A stretch of DNA of 64,000 bases from Stutzerimonas kunmingensis (GTDB taxonomy: Bacteria > Pseudomonadota > Gammaproteobacteria > Pseudomonadales > Pseudomonadaceae), in contig NZ_PISM01000004.1 of assembly GCF_002929225.1 (NCBI RefSeq), positions 310,001 through 374,000 on the forward strand. The letters are read 5' to 3'. Numbering within the stretch: position 1 is the stretch's first letter; the number at the start of each line of letters is the position of its first letter. The position numbers were made by a program, and so were the translations under genes. Below are positions 31,577 through 43,939 of this stretch, in pieces. The notes under the pieces were generated by a model, which had not been told where the DNA came from, made no database searches, and worked only from the letters and a program-made list of their open reading frames with translations.

Positions 31577-33499
31577 ATGCCCACCATTACTCTTCCCGAT
31601 GGCAGTCAGCGTTCGTTCGATCATCCGGTTACTGTGGCCGAAGTGGCTCAGTCCATTGGTGCTGGTCTCGCCAAGGCGACCGTTGCCGGTAAGGTCGACG
31701 GTAAGCTGGTCGATGCTTGTGATCTGATTGAAAAAGATGCAGCGCTGCAGATCATCACGCCGAAGGATGAGGAAGGGCTGGAGATCATTCGCCACTCCTG
31801 TGCGCACCTTATCGGGCATGCTGTGAAGCAGCTCTACCCGACCGCCCGCATGGTCATTGGGCCGGTCATTGATGAGGGTTTCTACTACGATATCGCCTAC
31901 GAACGTCCTTTCACTCCTGATGACGTTGCTGCCATCGAGCAGCGTATGAAAGAGCTGATCGATCGCGACTACGACGTCATCAAGAAGGTGACGCCGCGAG
32001 CGGAGGTGATAGATATATTTGTCTCGCGCGGCGAGGATTACAAGCTTCGTCTGGTCGAAGATATGCCCGACGAACAGGCGATGGGCTTGTATTACCACGA
32101 AGAGTACGTCGACATGTGCCGTGGTCCGCACGTGCCGAATACACGCTTTCTGAAGTCTTTCAAGCTCACCAAGCTGTCTGGTGCCTACTGGCGTGGGGAT
32201 GCGAAGAATGAGCAGCTCCAGCGCATCTACGGTACGGCTTGGGCCGACAAGAAGCAGCTGGCTGCTTATATCCAGCGTATCGAGGAAGCTGAAAAGCGCG
32301 ACCACCGCAAGATCGGCAAGCGTCTGGATCTGTTTCATACCCAGGAAGAGGCGCCTGGGATGGTGTTCTGGCATCCCAATGGTTGGACGCTGTATCAGGT
32401 GCTGGAGCAGTACATGCGGCAGGTTCAACGCGAAAACGGTTACCTGGAGATCAGGACGCCGCAGGTGGTTGATCGCGTGCTCTGGGAGAAATCCGGGCAT
32501 TGGGCGAACTACGCCGAAAACATGTTCACGACTGAGTCGGAAAGTCGTGATTACGCGATCAAGCCGATGAACTGCCCCTGCCATGTGCAGGTTTACAATC
32601 AGGGCTTGAAGAGCTATCGCGAGCTCCCGCTGCGGCTAGCCGAATTTGGCGCTTGCCACCGTAATGAGCCGTCTGGTGCGCTGCACGGCATCATGCGGGT
32701 GCGAGGCTTTACTCAGGACGATGCGCACATCTTCTGCACCGAAGAGCAGATGCAGGCTGAGTCGGCGGCGTTCATCAAGCTGACGCAAGCGGTGTATGCC
32801 GATTTCGGTTTTTCGGATATCGAACTGAAGCTGTCGACCCGTCCCGAGAAGCGTGTCGGCTCCGATGAGCTCTGGGATAAGGCTGAAGCGGCGCTGGCGG
32901 CGGCGCTGGAAAGTGCTGGGCTGCCGTACGACCTGCAGCCGGGCGAGGGGGCTTTCTATGGCCCCAAGATCGAGTTCTCCTTGCGCGATTGCCTGGGCCG
33001 TGTATGGCAGTGCGGTACCCTGCAGCTGGACTTCAATCTTCCGGTGCGGCTGGGCGCAGAGTATGTCAGCGAGAATAATGATCGGCAGCACCCGGTCATG
33101 CTGCATCGAGCCATCCTCGGTTCGTTCGAGCGTTTCATTGGCATTCTGATCGAGCATTACGAGGGCGCTTTCCCGGCCTGGCTCGCGCCGACGCAGGCGG
33201 TGATCATGAATATCACCGACAAGCAGGCCGCTTTTGCCGCTGAAGTGGAAAAAACGCTCGTCCAAAGCGGATTTCGTGCCAAGTGCGACTTGAGAAACGA
33301 AAAGATCGGCTTTAAAATCCGCGAGCATACTTTGCTCAAGACTCCTTATCTCTTGGTTATCGGGGATCGGGAGGTTGAGACACGATCCGTTGCTGTGCGC
33401 ACCCGTGAAGGCGTCGATCTGGGCTCTATGCCCCTCGAGCAGTTCGCGCAGATGTTGACACAGGCGGTTTCCCGGCGTGGTCGCCAAGAATTGGAGTAA
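31577..33499 (+). CDS. thrS: Threonyl-tRNA synthetase
   Basis: A 640-residue class II synthetase with the full domain set. The TGS domain is at 1-62 ([20 protein letters not shown]). The editing domain has [16 protein letters not shown] (HxxxH) and the CRGPHV region. The catalytic core contains [10 protein letters not shown] with the zinc Cys, [25 protein letters not shown] (motif 2) and [21 protein letters not shown] (motif 3). An anticodon-binding domain ends the protein. ATG 31577 follows GGAGAGGAGGCGCC. The stop overlaps the infC start region (TAATG), as in other gammaproteobacterial thrS-infC operons. Confidence 0.97.
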   Translation: MPTITLPDGSQRSFDHPVTVAEVAQSIGAGLAKATVAGKVDGKLVDACDLIEKDAALQIITPKDEEGLEIIRHSCAHLIGHAVKQLYPTARMVIGPVIDEGFYYDIAYERPFTPDDVAAIEQRMKELIDRDYDVIKKVTPRAEVIDIFVSRGEDYKLRLVEDMPDEQAMGLYYHEEYVDMCRGPHVPNTRFLKSFKLTKLSGAYWRGDAKNEQLQRIYGTAWADKKQLAAYIQRIEEAEKRDHRKIGKRLDLFHTQEEAPGMVFWHPNGWTLYQVLEQYMRQVQRENGYLEIRTPQVVDRVLWEKSGHWANYAENMFTTESESRDYAIKPMNCPCHVQVYNQGLKSYRELPLRLAEFGACHRNEPSGALHGIMRVRGFTQDDAHIFCTEEQMQAESAAFIKLTQAVYADFGFSDIELKLSTRPEKRVGSDELWDKAEAALAAALESAGLPYDLQPGEGAFYGPKIEFSLRDCLGRVWQCGTLQLDFNLPVRLGAEYVSENNDRQHPVMLHRAILGSFERFIGILIEHYEGAFPAWLAPTQAVIMNITDKQAAFAAEVEKTLVQSGFRAKCDLRNEKIGFKIREHTLLKTPYLLVIGDREVETRSVAVRTREGVDLGSMPLEQFAQMLTQAVSRRGRQELE

Positions 33500-33504
33500 T
33501 GACT

Positions 33505-34050
33505 ATTAAGCGTGAAATGAGACAGGATAAACGAGCTGCACCCAAGGCCCCGATCAACGAGAATATCTCGGCTCGTGAGGTCCGTTTGATTGGTGCTGAC
33601 GGCGAGCAGATTGGCATCGTCTCGATTGATGAAGCGCTGCAAGTAGCTGAAGAAGCCAAGCTGGATCTGGTTGAAATTTCCGCCGATGCAAATCCTCCGG
33701 TATGTCGGATCATGGATTACGGCAAGCATCTGTTTGAGAAGAAAAAACAGGTTGCTGCGGCGAAGAAAAACCAGAAGCAGATTCAGGTTAAAGAAGTAAA
33801 GTTTCGTCCAGGGACGGAAGAAGGGGACTACCAGGTCAAGCTACGCAACCTGGTGCGTTTCCTGAGTGACGGGGACAGGGCCAAGGTATCTTTGCGATTC
33901 CGTGGCCGTGAGATGGCCCATCAGGAGCTGGGGATGGAGCTGTTGAAGCGGGTCGAAAACGATCTCGCTGAATATGGCTCGGTCGAACAGCATCCGAAGA
34001 TGGAAGGACGCCAGCTGATCATGGTCATCGCTCCCAAGAAGAAAAAGTAA
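33505..34050 (+). CDS. infC: Translation initiation factor IF-3 (probable AUU start)
   Basis: A 181-residue IF-3. The N-domain is [25 protein letters not shown], the linker is Lys-rich, and the C-domain contains [22 protein letters not shown] and [21 protein letters not shown]-3 binds the 30S subunit and checks start-codon pairing. The only nearby ATG (33499) overlaps the thrS stop and lies 2 nt after GGAG, too close for efficient initiation. ATT at 33505 is 8 nt from it. AUU is the known autoregulatory start of infC in E. coli, so I prefer 33505; the ATG would add two residues. Confidence 0.93.
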   Translation: MKREMRQDKRAAPKAPINENISAREVRLIGADGEQIGIVSIDEALQVAEEAKLDLVEISADANPPVCRIMDYGKHLFEKKKQVAAAKKNQKQIQVKEVKFRPGTEEGDYQVKLRNLVRFLSDGDRAKVSLRFRGREMAHQELGMELLKRVENDLAEYGSVEQHPKMEGRQLIMVIAPKKKK

Positions 34051-34112
34051 CCCCCAGGGCACTGGCAGGCCTTGCGGTTATTTGTAATCACCCACAATGT
34101 GGAGTACCGAAC

Positions 34113-34307
34113 ATGCCAAAGATGAAGACTAAAAGTGGTGCTGCGAAGCGCTTCAAGAAGACTGCTAACGGCTTCAAGCACAAGCACGCTTTCAAGAGCC
34201 ACATCCTGACCAAAATGTCCACCAAGCGTAAGCGTCAGCTGCGCGGTTGCTCGCAAGTGCACCCGTCCGACGTTGCAAAGGTGGCGCGCATGCTGCGCGT
34301 TCGTTGA
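34113..34307 (+). CDS. rpmI: Ribosomal protein L35
   Basis: A 64-residue basic ribosomal protein: [20 protein letters not shown] at the start, [17 protein letters not shown] in the middle, and [13 protein letters not shown] at the end. Length and sequence are standard for bL35. It lies between infC and rplT in the conserved order. In E. coli, L20 represses this unit through the infC-rpmI region; whether a comparable RNA fold exists in the 62-bp gap here was not assessed. Confidence 0.97.
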   Translation: MPKMKTKSGAAKRFKKTANGFKHKHAFKSHILTKMSTKRKRQLRGCSQVHPSDVAKVARMLRVR

Positions 34308-34334
34308 TTCGGTCAAGACTCAGAGGAATAACTC

Positions 34335-34691
34335 ATGGCTCGTGTTAAGCGTGGCGTCGTAGCCCGTCGTCGTCACAAGAAAATTCTGAAACTCGCCAAA
34401 GGCTACTACGGAGCGCGTTCGCGCGTATTCCGCGTTGCCAAGCAGGCGGTAATCAAGGCTGGCCAGTACGCCTACCGTGACCGCCGTCAGCGCAAGCGTC
34501 AGTTCCGCGCTCTGTGGATTGCCCGTATCAACGCTGGTGCTCGTGTCAACGGTCTGTCTTACAGCCGTCTGATCGCCGGTCTGAAAAAGGCGGCCATCGA
34601 AATTGATCGCAAGGTTCTGGCCGATCTGGCAGTGAACGAAAAAGCGGCGTTTGCTGCGATTGTCGAGAAAGCCAAAGCTTCTCTGGCTTAA
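34335..34691 (+). CDS. rplT: Ribosomal protein L20
   Basis: A 118-residue 23S rRNA-binding protein: [49 protein letters not shown] (given by key parts) and [23 protein letters not shown]. It has the standard length for bL20. It lies 27 bp after rpmI and is followed by a strong hairpin and pheS. L20 is needed for early 50S assembly and acts as a translational repressor in other bacteria. Confidence 0.97.
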   Translation: MARVKRGVVARRRHKKILKLAKGYYGARSRVFRVAKQAVIKAGQYAYRDRRQRKRQFRALWIARINAGARVNGLSYSRLIAGLKKAAIEIDRKVLADLAVNEKAAFAAIVEKAKASLA

Positions 34692-35870
<1,179 letters not shown>

Positions 35871-35901
35871 GAAATGACGCTGTAGTTTCCAGGAGAACAG
35901 C

Positions 35902-38280
35902 ATGAAATTCAGTGAACAATGGCTGCGGAGCTGGGTAAACCCGCAGGTTTCCCGCGAGGAGCTGGTTGCTCGTCTGTCCATGGTGGGGCTTGAGGTTGAT
36001 GCTGTGACGCCCGTTGCTGGCAGCTTCAGCGGTGTGTTTGTCGGTGAGGTCCTCGAAACTGTGCAGCATCCTGATGCCGACAAGCTTCGGGTCTGTCAGG
36101 TCAGCAATGGAAGTGAAACCTTTCAGGTTGTGTGCGGAGCGCCGAATGTGCGGCCTGGCCTGAAAATCCCCTTTGCGATGATCGGCGCTCAGTTGCCGGG
36201 CGACTTCAAGATCAAGAAGGCCAAGCTCCGCGGTGTCGAATCCAACGGCATGCTTTGCTCGGAAACCGAGTTGCAGGTGGGTAGTGACGATAGCGGCCTG
36301 ATGGAGCTGAGCGGCGACGCGCCGGTCGGTGCCGATGTTCGTGAGTATCTCGGTCTCGACGATGCAAGTATCGAAATCGGTTTGACCCCAAACCGTGGTG
36401 ACTGCCTCTCCATCGCTGGCTTGGCTCGTGAAGTTGGTGCGATTTATGGCTCACTGGTCAGTCCGGTGCAATTCACCGTGGCGCCTTTGCATAATGACGA
36501 CACACGTCCAGTCGAGGTCCTGGCTCCCAAGGCATGCCCGCGTTATCTCGGGCGTGTTGTCCGTAATGTTGATCTGTCGCGCCCGACGCCGCTTTGGATG
36601 GTTGAGCGTCTGCGCCGCTCCGATATCCGTAGCATTGATGCGGTCGTCGATGTAACCAACTACGTAATGCTCGAATTGGGTCAGCCCCTGCATGCCTTCG
36701 ACCTTGCCGAGATCAAGGGCGGTATCCGGGTTCGGATGGCTGAGGAGGGCGAAAAGCTCGTCTTGCTTGACGGTCAGGAGATCGCCCTGCGTGCGGATAC
36801 GCTCGTTATTGCAGACCATCAGCGCGCTCTTGCCATCGCGGGTGTCATGGGTGGAGAGCACAGCGGCGTAAGCACCGCTACCCAGAATATCTTCCTCGAA
36901 AGTGCCTTTTTCGACACCATTGCGTTGGCCGGCAAAGCTCGTTCCTACGGTTTGCATACCGATGCGTCCCATCGCTACGAGCGGGGCGTCGACTCGCAGC
37001 TCGCCCGTCAGGCAATGGAGCGTGCAACGAGTCTGTTACTGGATATCGTTGGCGGCGAGGCGGGGCCGATCATTGAGGTGGTCAGCGAAGACGACTTGCC
37101 GAAAGTCGCTCCAGTAACTTTGCGCGCTGAGCGCATCAACCAGATGCTGGGGCTGGAAATGAATGGCGCCGAAGTGGTGCGCCTGCTGGCATCCTTGGGC
37201 TTGGTGGTTACCGAAGAGGCTAAAGGTCGCTGGCAAGTCTGTGTTCCGAGTCACCGCTTCGATATCAGTCTTGAGGTCGATCTGATCGAAGAGCTGGGTC
37301 GGCTGTATGGTTATGACCGCTTGCCCGTGCGTTATCCGCAGGCCCGGCTTGCACCTGAGGCAAAGCCCGAGGCTCGTGCCGAGCTTCCTTTGCTTCGGCG
37401 TTTACTGGTCGCCCGCGGATATCAGGAGGCGATCACTTACAGCTTCATCGATCCCAAGTTGTTCGAGCTGTTCAGTCCTGACATGAAGCCGTTGCAGCTT
37501 GCCAACCCGATCTCCGCTGATATGGCGGCCATGCGCGCGTCGCTTTGGCCAGGGCTGGTCAAGGCGCTGCAGTACAACCTCAACCGGCAGCAACCACGCG
37601 TGCGTCTGTTCGAGGCAGGGTTGCGCTTTGTTGGTCAGTTACAAGAGCTTGAGCAGGAAAGCATGCTGGCTGGCGTGTTAACCGGGAGTCGTCAGCCAGA
37701 GGGTTGGACGAACTCGCGCGAGGCGGTGGACTTTTACGACATCAAGGCAGATGTCGAGGCGCTGCTTGCTTTTGCCGGAAATGCTGGCGTCTATCGTTTC
37801 GTTGCGGGAGAACATCCGGCACTGCACCCGGGGCAGACCGCGCGTATCGAGCGCGACGGCCGATTGGTCGGATTCGTTGGGAGTCTCCATCCTGAGCTGG
37901 CAAGCACCCTGGGTATCGATCAGCCGGTCTACATGTTCGAGTTGAAGCTTAGCGAGATTGCCGAGGGGCGGATGCCTTCCTTCACGGAGTTGTCGCGATT
38001 CCCGGAAGTCCGGCGTGATCTTGCTGTGCTGCTCAGGCGGGAGATCGCGGCCGAAGACATCCTGAGTTGCATTCGTGATGCTGCGGGCGAGAATCTGACA
38101 GACCTCAAGCTATTTGATGTCTATCAGGGGAAAGGTATTGATCCCCTTAGCAAAAGTATGGCAGTCGGCTTGACCTGGCAGCACCCATCGCGCACTCTAA
38201 ACGACGATGAGGTGAACGGTGCGATGCAGAAAATTCTCACCTCCCTGGAAGAAAGGTTCAACGCGACGTTAAGGAAATAG
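35902..38280 (+). CDS. pheT: Phenylalanyl-tRNA synthetase beta subunit
   Basis: A 792-residue subunit. It starts MKFSEQWLRSWVNPQVSREELV. The tRNA-binding B2 (OB) domain is at about 40-150 (VQHPDADKLRVCQVSNG). The B3/B4 editing region holds SIDAVVDVTNYVMLELGQPLHAFD. B5 and catalytic-like domains follow (LYGYDRLPVRYP), and the C-terminal FDX-ACB anticodon domain is at about 700-792 (SFTELSRFPEVRRDLAVLL). Domain order and length are complete. ihfA begins 3 bp after its stop. Confidence 0.97.
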   Translation: MKFSEQWLRSWVNPQVSREELVARLSMVGLEVDAVTPVAGSFSGVFVGEVLETVQHPDADKLRVCQVSNGSETFQVVCGAPNVRPGLKIPFAMIGAQLPGDFKIKKAKLRGVESNGMLCSETELQVGSDDSGLMELSGDAPVGADVREYLGLDDASIEIGLTPNRGDCLSIAGLAREVGAIYGSLVSPVQFTVAPLHNDDTRPVEVLAPKACPRYLGRVVRNVDLSRPTPLWMVERLRRSDIRSIDAVVDVTNYVMLELGQPLHAFDLAEIKGGIRVRMAEEGEKLVLLDGQEIALRADTLVIADHQRALAIAGVMGGEHSGVSTATQNIFLESAFFDTIALAGKARSYGLHTDASHRYERGVDSQLARQAMERATSLLLDIVGGEAGPIIEVVSEDDLPKVAPVTLRAERINQMLGLEMNGAEVVRLLASLGLVVTEEAKGRWQVCVPSHRFDISLEVDLIEELGRLYGYDRLPVRYPQARLAPEAKPEARAELPLLRRLLVARGYQEAITYSFIDPKLFELFSPDMKPLQLANPISADMAAMRASLWPGLVKALQYNLNRQQPRVRLFEAGLRFVGQLQELEQESMLAGVLTGSRQPEGWTNSREAVDFYDIKADVEALLAFAGNAGVYRFVAGEHPALHPGQTARIERDGRLVGFVGSLHPELASTLGIDQPVYMFELKLSEIAEGRMPSFTELSRFPEVRRDLAVLLRREIAAEDILSCIRDAAGENLTDLKLFDVYQGKGIDPLSKSMAVGLTWQHPSRTLNDDEVNGAMQKILTSLEERFNATLRK

Positions 38281-38283
38281 CGT

Positions 38284-38586
38284 ATGGGGGCTCTGACGAA
38301 AGCTGAAATGGCGGAACGTCTATATGAAGAGCTGGGCTTGAATAAGCGCGAGGCCAAGGAGTTGGTGGAGCTGTTTTTCGAGGAGATCCGTCAGGCGCTC
38401 GAGCATAACGAGCAGGTCAAGTTGTCCGGGTTCGGCAACTTCGACCTGCGCGACAAGCGTCAGCGGCCGGGTCGCAATCCGAAGACAGGTGAGGAGATAC
38501 CTATCACGGCGCGTCGCGTGGTGACGTTCCGTCCAGGGCAGAAACTCAAAGCGAGAGTCGAGGCCTATGCTGGAACCAAGTCATAA
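38284..38586 (+). CDS. ihfA: Integration host factor alpha subunit
   Basis: A 100-residue DNA-bending protein: [29 protein letters not shown] (start), [30 protein letters not shown] with the Pro-containing beta arm, and [13 protein letters not shown]. It forms a heterodimer with IHF-beta. The position after pheT is the conserved arrangement. Its 3' end overlaps the merR-like gene by 20 bp. Confidence 0.97.
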   Translation: MGALTKAEMAERLYEELGLNKREAKELVELFFEEIRQALEHNEQVKLSGFGNFDLRDKRQRPGRNPKTGEEIPITARRVVTFRPGQKLKARVEAYAGTKS

Positions 38587-38923
38587 CGACGAGCTTCCGT
38601 CGATCCCCGGCAAGCGCTATTTCACCATTGGTGAGGTGAGCGAGCTTTGTGCGGTCAAGCCTCACGTGCTGCGTTACTGGGAGCAGGAGTTCCCTCAGCT
38701 CAATCCGGTTAAGCGGCGCGGCAACCGGCGCTACTACCAGCGGCAGGATGTCCTGATGATTCGTCAGATTCGTGCGCTGCTGTACGATCAAGGCTTCACC
38801 ATCGGTGGCGCCAGGCAGCGCATGTCCGGCGACGAAGCGCGCGACGACACCACTCAGTACAAGCAGCTCATTCGGCAGATGATCTCGGAGTTGGAAGAGG
38901 TTCTTCAGGTGCTGAGAAAGTAG
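38567..38923 (+). CDS. MerR-family transcriptional regulator
   Basis: A 118-residue protein with the MerR winged helix at about 17-85 ([29 protein letters not shown], then [26 protein letters not shown]). A short C-terminal coiled coil follows ([21 protein letters not shown]). It lacks a metal- or drug-binding C-terminal domain, as in the conserved pseudomonad gene downstream of ihfA. The start overlaps ihfA by 20 bp, implying coupled translation. The target is unknown. Confidence 0.9.
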   Translation: MLEPSHNDELPSIPGKRYFTIGEVSELCAVKPHVLRYWEQEFPQLNPVKRRGNRRYYQRQDVLMIRQIRALLYDQGFTIGGARQRMSGDEARDDTTQYKQLIRQMISELEEVLQVLRK

Positions 38924-39017
38924 TCGATCTGGATGGGTTCAGGAATCCGGCTGTGACGATTCTGAGGAGGTGGGGGCGAAACAGAGCCATCATGCTGTTC
39001 AGTCCGGAGCGGCCATA

Positions 39018-39053
39018 AAAAAATCCAATCACCGCGAGGTGATTGGATTTTTT
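39018..39053. terminator. Bidirectional rho-independent terminator
   Basis: The 16-bp stem AAAAAATCCAATCACC / GGTGATTGGATTTTTT has a GCGA loop and T-rich ends on both strands. It serves the merR operon and the convergent tRNA-Pro. Confidence 0.92.
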
Positions 39054-39059
39054 GTGTAT

Positions 39060-39137
<78 letters not shown>

Positions 39138-39277
39138 CTGTCACCATCAGCACTGCTGAAAGCGGATAGGACTATACATTAAGCATCTGAAAATGTGAAA
39201 GTTTTTTCAGTCGTATCGGCATCAACCCATCTGGCTTGAAAGCACCCTTGATTCTTCGCTTTCTCGCGCCTCTCCAG

Positions 39278-39451
39278 TCAGTTGTTTATTCGGTCAGCGA
39301 GACATGCCATACCATTCAGCACGGCCAGGTCTTCCTCGCTAGGCTCGATCTGGTTCTGTCGTGACGTCCTCTGGATTGGCGAGAGAGAGGCACCCGATAT
39401 GCTCGAGTGTTCTTTCCAATATCTGCGAAAACGCTCTCGTGTACGGATCAC
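39278..39451 (-). CDS. Small unannotated reading frame overlapping the dnaE2 stop codon
   Basis: A 57-residue frame starting with GTG (39451-39449) that overlaps the dnaE2 TGA by two bases. It ends [20 protein letters not shown](RINN). The N-terminal part is basic ([13 protein letters not shown]) and the C-terminal part acidic and helix-forming. The stop-start overlap suggests translational coupling in the SOS-induced operon. Third-position GC is lower than in dnaE2, and I recognise no family, so it may be chance. The rest of the tRNA-Pro to dnaE2 gap (39137-39277) shows nothing recognisable. Confidence 0.4.
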   Translation of the reverse strand: MIRTRERFRRYWKEHSSISGASLSPIQRTSRQNQIEPSEEDLAVLNGMACLADRINN

Positions 39452-42400
39452 TGAAAATCGCGGCTACGCACATCGAGCCCGGTGAGCAGGGGCGTGAGGT
39501 CGCTCAGGCGGCCGGCGATGAGATGTCGTACGCCGCTGGCCGACTCCAGATGGCCATCCACACGAAGCAGTTGCGACTGGATCAACGGCCGCCTTTGGCG
39601 CTCGGCCAAGTCGCGCCAGACCACCACGTTGACCATGCCGAACTCGTCTTCCAGGGTGACGAAGATGACACCGCTGGCGGTCTGCGGGCGCTGGCGGCCG
39701 ATAACCAGGCCGGCGACGCTGACTAGGCGCCCATGTTCGATCGTGGCCAGTTCCCGTGAGCTCTGGCAGCGCCTGGCCTTGAGCTCATTTCGCAGCAGGG
39801 TCAGCGGATGCGGCCCCAGCGTAGTGCCGAGGGTCGCGTAGTCGTTGAAAAGGTCTTCACTCACCGAAGGCAGGGGCAGGTAGATGGGCGTTTCCTCCAT
39901 AGCGGGCAGGCCGTCAAACAGGGGTAACTGTGGTTCGATCCCTGCGACGGCCCAGCGCGCACGATGCCGATGACCGGCCAGACCGCGCAGGACCCCGGCA
40001 TCGGCGAGCTGCTCGCGTGCGCGCGGTTCGAGCTCGGCGCGACGGCACAGGTCATGGATGTCCATGAACGGCTGACGTTGGCGTGCGGCTTCGATGCGCA
40101 GGGCATCGGCTTCCCGAAAGCCGCGCACCATACGTAGCCCCAGGCGGATGGCCGGTTGCTCCTGGCGGCATGGCTCGAGGCTGCAATCCCAGCCGCTGTG
40201 GCGAGCGTCCACCGGGCGGATTTCCAGCCCGTGGCGACGGGCGTCCTGGAGAATCTGGTCCGGATTGTAGAAGCCCATCGGCCAGCTGTTGATCAGGGCG
40301 CAGGCAAACGCAGCCGGTTCGTGGCGCTTCAGCCAGCAGCTGGCATAGGTGAGCAGCGCAAAACTCGCAGCGTGCGATTCGGGAAAACCATAGCTGCCGA
40401 ACCCTTTGATCTGTTCGAAGATCCGTGCGATGAAGTCGGGCTGGTAGCCTTTGGCAAGCATTCGCTCGGTCAGCCGCACGCGGTGGGGCTCAAGGCTGCC
40501 GTGGCGTTTCCAGGCGGCCATGGCACGGCGCAGCTTGTCGGCCTCGTCTGGAGTGTATTCGGCCGCCACGATCGCCAATTCCATCACCTGTTCCTGAAAA
40601 AGAGGCACGCCAAGGGTGCGCTCGAACACCGGTATCAGTTCTTCGGACGGGTAATCCACCTTTTCTTCGTGGTTACGTCGACGCAGATAGGGATGCACCA
40701 TGTCGCCCTGGATCGGTCCGGGGCGGACGATGGCGACCTGGATGACCAAGTCGTAGAAGGTCTTCGGGCGCAGGCGCGGCAGCATGGCCATCTGCGCCCG
40801 CGACTCGATCTGGAAGACGCCGATGGTGTCGGCCTGGCTGATCATGTCGTAGGTGGGTTTGTCCTCCGCGGGCAGCGTGGCGATGGTCCAGCGCGTACCG
40901 CGATAATGCTCGATCAGGTCGAAACAACGTCGTATCGCGCTGAGCATGCCCAGGGCCAGCACGTCGACCTTGAGCAGACCGACTGCGTCGAGATCGTCCT
41001 TGTCCCATTGAATCACCGTGCGGTCGGCCATGCTGGCATTCTCGATCGGCACCAGGGTATCGAGTGGCTGCTCGGAGATCACGAAGCCGCCAGGGTGCTG
41101 GGAAAGGTGGCGAGGAAATCCGATAAGCGCATCGGTCAGCACCAGAACCCGGCGCAGAACCGGATTGTCCGGGTCGAAGCCGGCCTCGCACAGCCGAGAA
41201 TCGTCGGGTATGTGTTCACTCCAGCGCCCGCAGCAGCCGGCCAGGGCGTTGATCTGGTCCGGCGGCAGGCCCAGCGCCTTGGCGACATCCCGCAGGGCGC
41301 CGGTTGCGCGGTAGCTGCTGGCGACGGCGGTGAGGGCGGCACGATTGCGCCCGTAGCGCTGAAAGACGTACTGGATGACTTCCTCGCGCCGGTCGTGCTC
41401 GAAGTCCACGTCGATATCGGGTGGCTCGTTGCGTTCGCGGGAGAGGAAACGCTCGAACAACAGTTTGCTGCGCACCGGGTCGAGCTCGGTGATACCCAGG
41501 ACGAAGCAGACGCTCGAGTTGGCCGCCGAGCCCCGACCCTGGCAGAGAATGCCCTGTTCTCGGGCGAAGCGGACGATGTCGTGCACGGTCAGGAAATAGC
41601 TTTCGTAATGCAGATCGGCGATCAGCTCCAGTTCATGTTCGAGCTGCACGCGGGCCTTTGCCGTAATGCCGTCCGGCCAGCGCCAGCGTGCGCCATCCTC
41701 GACCAGCTTGCGCAACCATGAGGTGGTGTCATGCCCGGGCGGGACCAGCTCGTGGGGGTAGTGATATTTCAGCTGGTCGAGCTGGAAATGGCAGCGCTGG
41801 CTGATGCGAAGGGTTTCAGCGAGCAGTTCGGCTGGATAGAGCTGGGCCAGCTCCTCGCGCGACCGCAGGTGGCGTTCGCCATTGGGAAAGAGGTGGCATC
41901 CAGCCTCGGCCACTGGCAGGTGGTGGCGGATAGCGGTCATGCAGTCCTGCAAGGCCCGGCGACCGCGGGCATGCATGTGCACGTCGCCACAGGCCACGGC
42001 GGATATGCCCAGGCGTGAAGCTTGGGTCAGGGATTGCCGCAGCTGCAGCGCGTCGTCCGGCCCCCGATGCAGTTCGATGCCGAGCCACAGCCGCTCGCGA
42101 AAACGCTCGAGCAGCCAGCGGCCTTCGGCATCGGCGCTGTCGTGACCGGGCAGCCAGATCGCCAGCAGCCCCTCCAGCGGCCAGTCGCGCAGGTCTTCGC
42201 GCAGCGCTTGGTAACGACCTTTTTCGGCTCTTCGGCGGGCGCGGGTGATCAGCTGGCACAAGGCCTGGTAGCCGGTCAGGTTTTCCACCAGCAAGACCAG
42301 TTTGGGTCCACCCTCGATCTGCAGCTCGCTGCCAATGATCAGCGGCAGGCCGGTGTCCTTCGAGGCCTGCCAGGCGCGCACGATACCGGCCAGGCTGCAT

Positions 42401-42528
42401 TCGTCGGTGATCGCCAGAGCGTCATAGCCCTGGCGTTTGGCGCGTTCGAAGAGTTCGCTCGCGCTGGATGCACCCCGCTGGAAGCTGAAGTTGGACAGGC
42501 AATGCAGCTCGGCATATTCGGCGTTCAT
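39448..42528 (-). CDS. dnaE2: Error-prone DNA polymerase DnaE2 (ImuC)
   Basis: A 1026-residue C-family polymerase. The PHP domain is at about 1-210 ([38 protein letters not shown]). The polymerase core has [42 protein letters not shown] (key Asp pair, in parts), [46 protein letters not shown] and [30 protein letters not shown] helix-hairpin-helix and OB fold lie in the C-terminal third. ATG 42528 overlaps the imuB stop by 4 bp; the longer frame runs through imuB antisense. DnaE2 performs mutagenic translesion synthesis with ImuA and ImuB. Confidence 0.95.
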   Translation of the reverse strand: MNAEYAELHCLSNFSFQRGASSASELFERAKRQGYDALAITDECSLAGIVRAWQASKDTGLPLIIGSELQIEGGPKLVLLVENLTGYQALCQLITRARRRAEKGRYQALREDLRDWPLEGLLAIWLPGHDSADAEGRWLLERFRERLWLGIELHRGPDDALQLRQSLTQASRLGISAVACGDVHMHARGRRALQDCMTAIRHHLPVAEAGCHLFPNGERHLRSREELAQLYPAELLAETLRISQRCHFQLDQLKYHYPHELVPPGHDTTSWLRKLVEDGARWRWPDGITAKARVQLEHELELIADLHYESYFLTVHDIVRFAREQGILCQGRGSAANSSVCFVLGITELDPVRSKLLFERFLSRERNEPPDIDVDFEHDRREEVIQYVFQRYGRNRAALTAVASSYRATGALRDVAKALGLPPDQINALAGCCGRWSEHIPDDSRLCEAGFDPDNPVLRRVLVLTDALIGFPRHLSQHPGGFVISEQPLDTLVPIENASMADRTVIQWDKDDLDAVGLLKVDVLALGMLSAIRRCFDLIEHYRGTRWTIATLPAEDKPTYDMISQADTIGVFQIESRAQMAMLPRLRPKTFYDLVIQVAIVRPGPIQGDMVHPYLRRRNHEEKVDYPSEELIPVFERTLGVPLFQEQVMELAIVAAEYTPDEADKLRRAMAAWKRHGSLEPHRVRLTERMLAKGYQPDFIARIFEQIKGFGSYGFPESHAASFALLTYASCWLKRHEPAAFACALINSWPMGFYNPDQILQDARRHGLEIRPVDARHSGWDCSLEPCRQEQPAIRLGLRMVRGFREADALRIEAARQRQPFMDIHDLCRRAELEPRAREQLADAGVLRGLAGHRHRARWAVAGIEPQLPLFDGLPAMEETPIYLPLPSVSEDLFNDYATLGTTLGPHPLTLLRNELKARRCQSSRELATIEHGRLVSVAGLVIGRQRPQTASGVIFVTLEDEFGMVNVVVWRDLAERQRRPLIQSQLLRVDGHLESASGVRHLIAGRLSDLTPLLTGLDVRSRDFQ

Positions 42529-43937
42529 GCGAACCAGCCGTGCAGCAGCAGGGGGCCTCCGGCGAGGGCGCGAAACGCCCAACCCTGCTGGCCGGTAGCG
42601 GTTTGCACCCGGTAGTAGTCGCGTCGCGCGTCGGCACCATCCCACCAGCCGGACTCGATGCGCTCGGGGCCGGTCAGGGTGAGCAGGCCCTCTTCGCGCA
42701 AGGGTTGCGGGGTACTCAGCAGCCAGCCGGGGCGCAACCCCACGTGAGGCAATGGTTCGGTGCGGGCGAGGCTGCTTTCCCGCCAGGCACATTCGGGACG
42801 GTGGTCCGCTCGTGCGCTCAGCGAGACCACGGCATCGTCGCCCAGTCGGGCGCGGAGGCGTTCGCGCAGCTGCTCCCAAGGCACATTCTGCTGCGGGCGC
42901 TCGTCGAACAAGGCCTGATGGGCCGGCGTGAAGGCTGGCAGATCACGAGCCAGCAGACGCACGGCCAAGACGGGGGCCGGCAGTTGCAGGTGCTCGAGGC
43001 GGCCGCGGGTCAGTTCGAACAGCATAGCGGGCTCGCGTTCGGTACTGAGCAGGCCGACCGGCACCTCGCTGTCGGGCAGGGTGCGATGTTCCAGGTACAG
43101 GCTGAAACGCTGGACGCCGCTGTCCCGCCCGGCGAGAAAGGCGGCCAGGTCGGCGGTCAGTCTGCGCAATGGAAACAGCAGGGCCTGGTGAGATTCGACT
43201 TCGAAATTCAGTTCGATGCGGATGTCGAAGACATCCGGCGGGCGGTAGAACTCCAGAGGCAGTGGCCGATGCCCGAGCAGGGTGTCGAGCTGGGCCAGCA
43301 CTTCGGCCGGAAAGCGTCTGGCGAGGCTATCCCGCGGCAGGGCGAGCAGTTGATGAAGATGGCGCACGCCCATGCGTACCAGCGATGTGCTGACTTCGCG
43401 GGGCAGGCCGAGGCGCTCGACCGGCAGTACCCCGAGCGCCTGATGCAGCGTGGCTGTATCGGTAACGGCCAGCCCGTCATGGGCATTGGCGAGGATGCGC
43501 GCGGCCGCCGGGTTGGGTGCCAGGGTGATGCGGTGGCGGAAGCCCAAGGCTGTGAGTTCCTCGCGCAGACGCGTCTCGAATCGTGGCCAGGGGCCGAACA
43601 GACCGAGGCTGGAATGCACCTCCAACAGCAGGCAGCGCGGGTAGTGCAGGCTGACCTGGGCGCTGTAGCCGTAACCCCAGGCCGCCAGAAACCGCTGCCA
43701 GCGTTCGATCATCAGCGGGTCGTAATCGGCGGTGGCGAAGTCGTGGGTCAATGCCTGGGCTGCGATCAGCGATTGCCCTGGCTTGAGGCCGAGCTTGCGG
43801 GCGGCTGCGTTGACGGCCTGCAGCACGCGGCGCTGTGGCGGGCCGGCGAGCAGGGCCAGTGGCGCGGCGGCATCGTCGCGGTGGCGCAAAACGCCGTCCA
43901 TGGCCAGTTGCGGCAGCAGAATGCAGGCCCAGAGCAT
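42525..43937 (-). CDS. imuB: ImuB, Y-family-like mutasome protein
   Basis: A 470-residue protein with a Y-family polymerase fold that lacks the usual acidic catalytic residues. The N-terminus is [21 protein letters not shown]. The little-finger-like region contains [17 protein letters not shown] and [18 protein letters not shown]. The C-terminal part carries [23 protein letters not shown] and RRDYYRV, typical of ImuB. It links the clamp to DnaE2 and ImuA. The start at 43937 is 2 bp after the imuA stop, and the stop overlaps dnaE2. Confidence 0.93.
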   Translation of the reverse strand: MLWACILLPQLAMDGVLRHRDDAAAPLALLAGPPQRRVLQAVNAAARKLGLKPGQSLIAAQALTHDFATADYDPLMIERWQRFLAAWGYGYSAQVSLHYPRCLLLEVHSSLGLFGPWPRFETRLREELTALGFRHRITLAPNPAAARILANAHDGLAVTDTATLHQALGVLPVERLGLPREVSTSLVRMGVRHLHQLLALPRDSLARRFPAEVLAQLDTLLGHRPLPLEFYRPPDVFDIRIELNFEVESHQALLFPLRRLTADLAAFLAGRDSGVQRFSLYLEHRTLPDSEVPVGLLSTEREPAMLFELTRGRLEHLQLPAPVLAVRLLARDLPAFTPAHQALFDERPQQNVPWEQLRERLRARLGDDAVVSLSARADHRPECAWRESSLARTEPLPHVGLRPGWLLSTPQPLREEGLLTLTGPERIESGWWDGADARRDYYRVQTATGQQGWAFRALAGGPLLLHGWFA

Positions 43938-43939
43938 CG

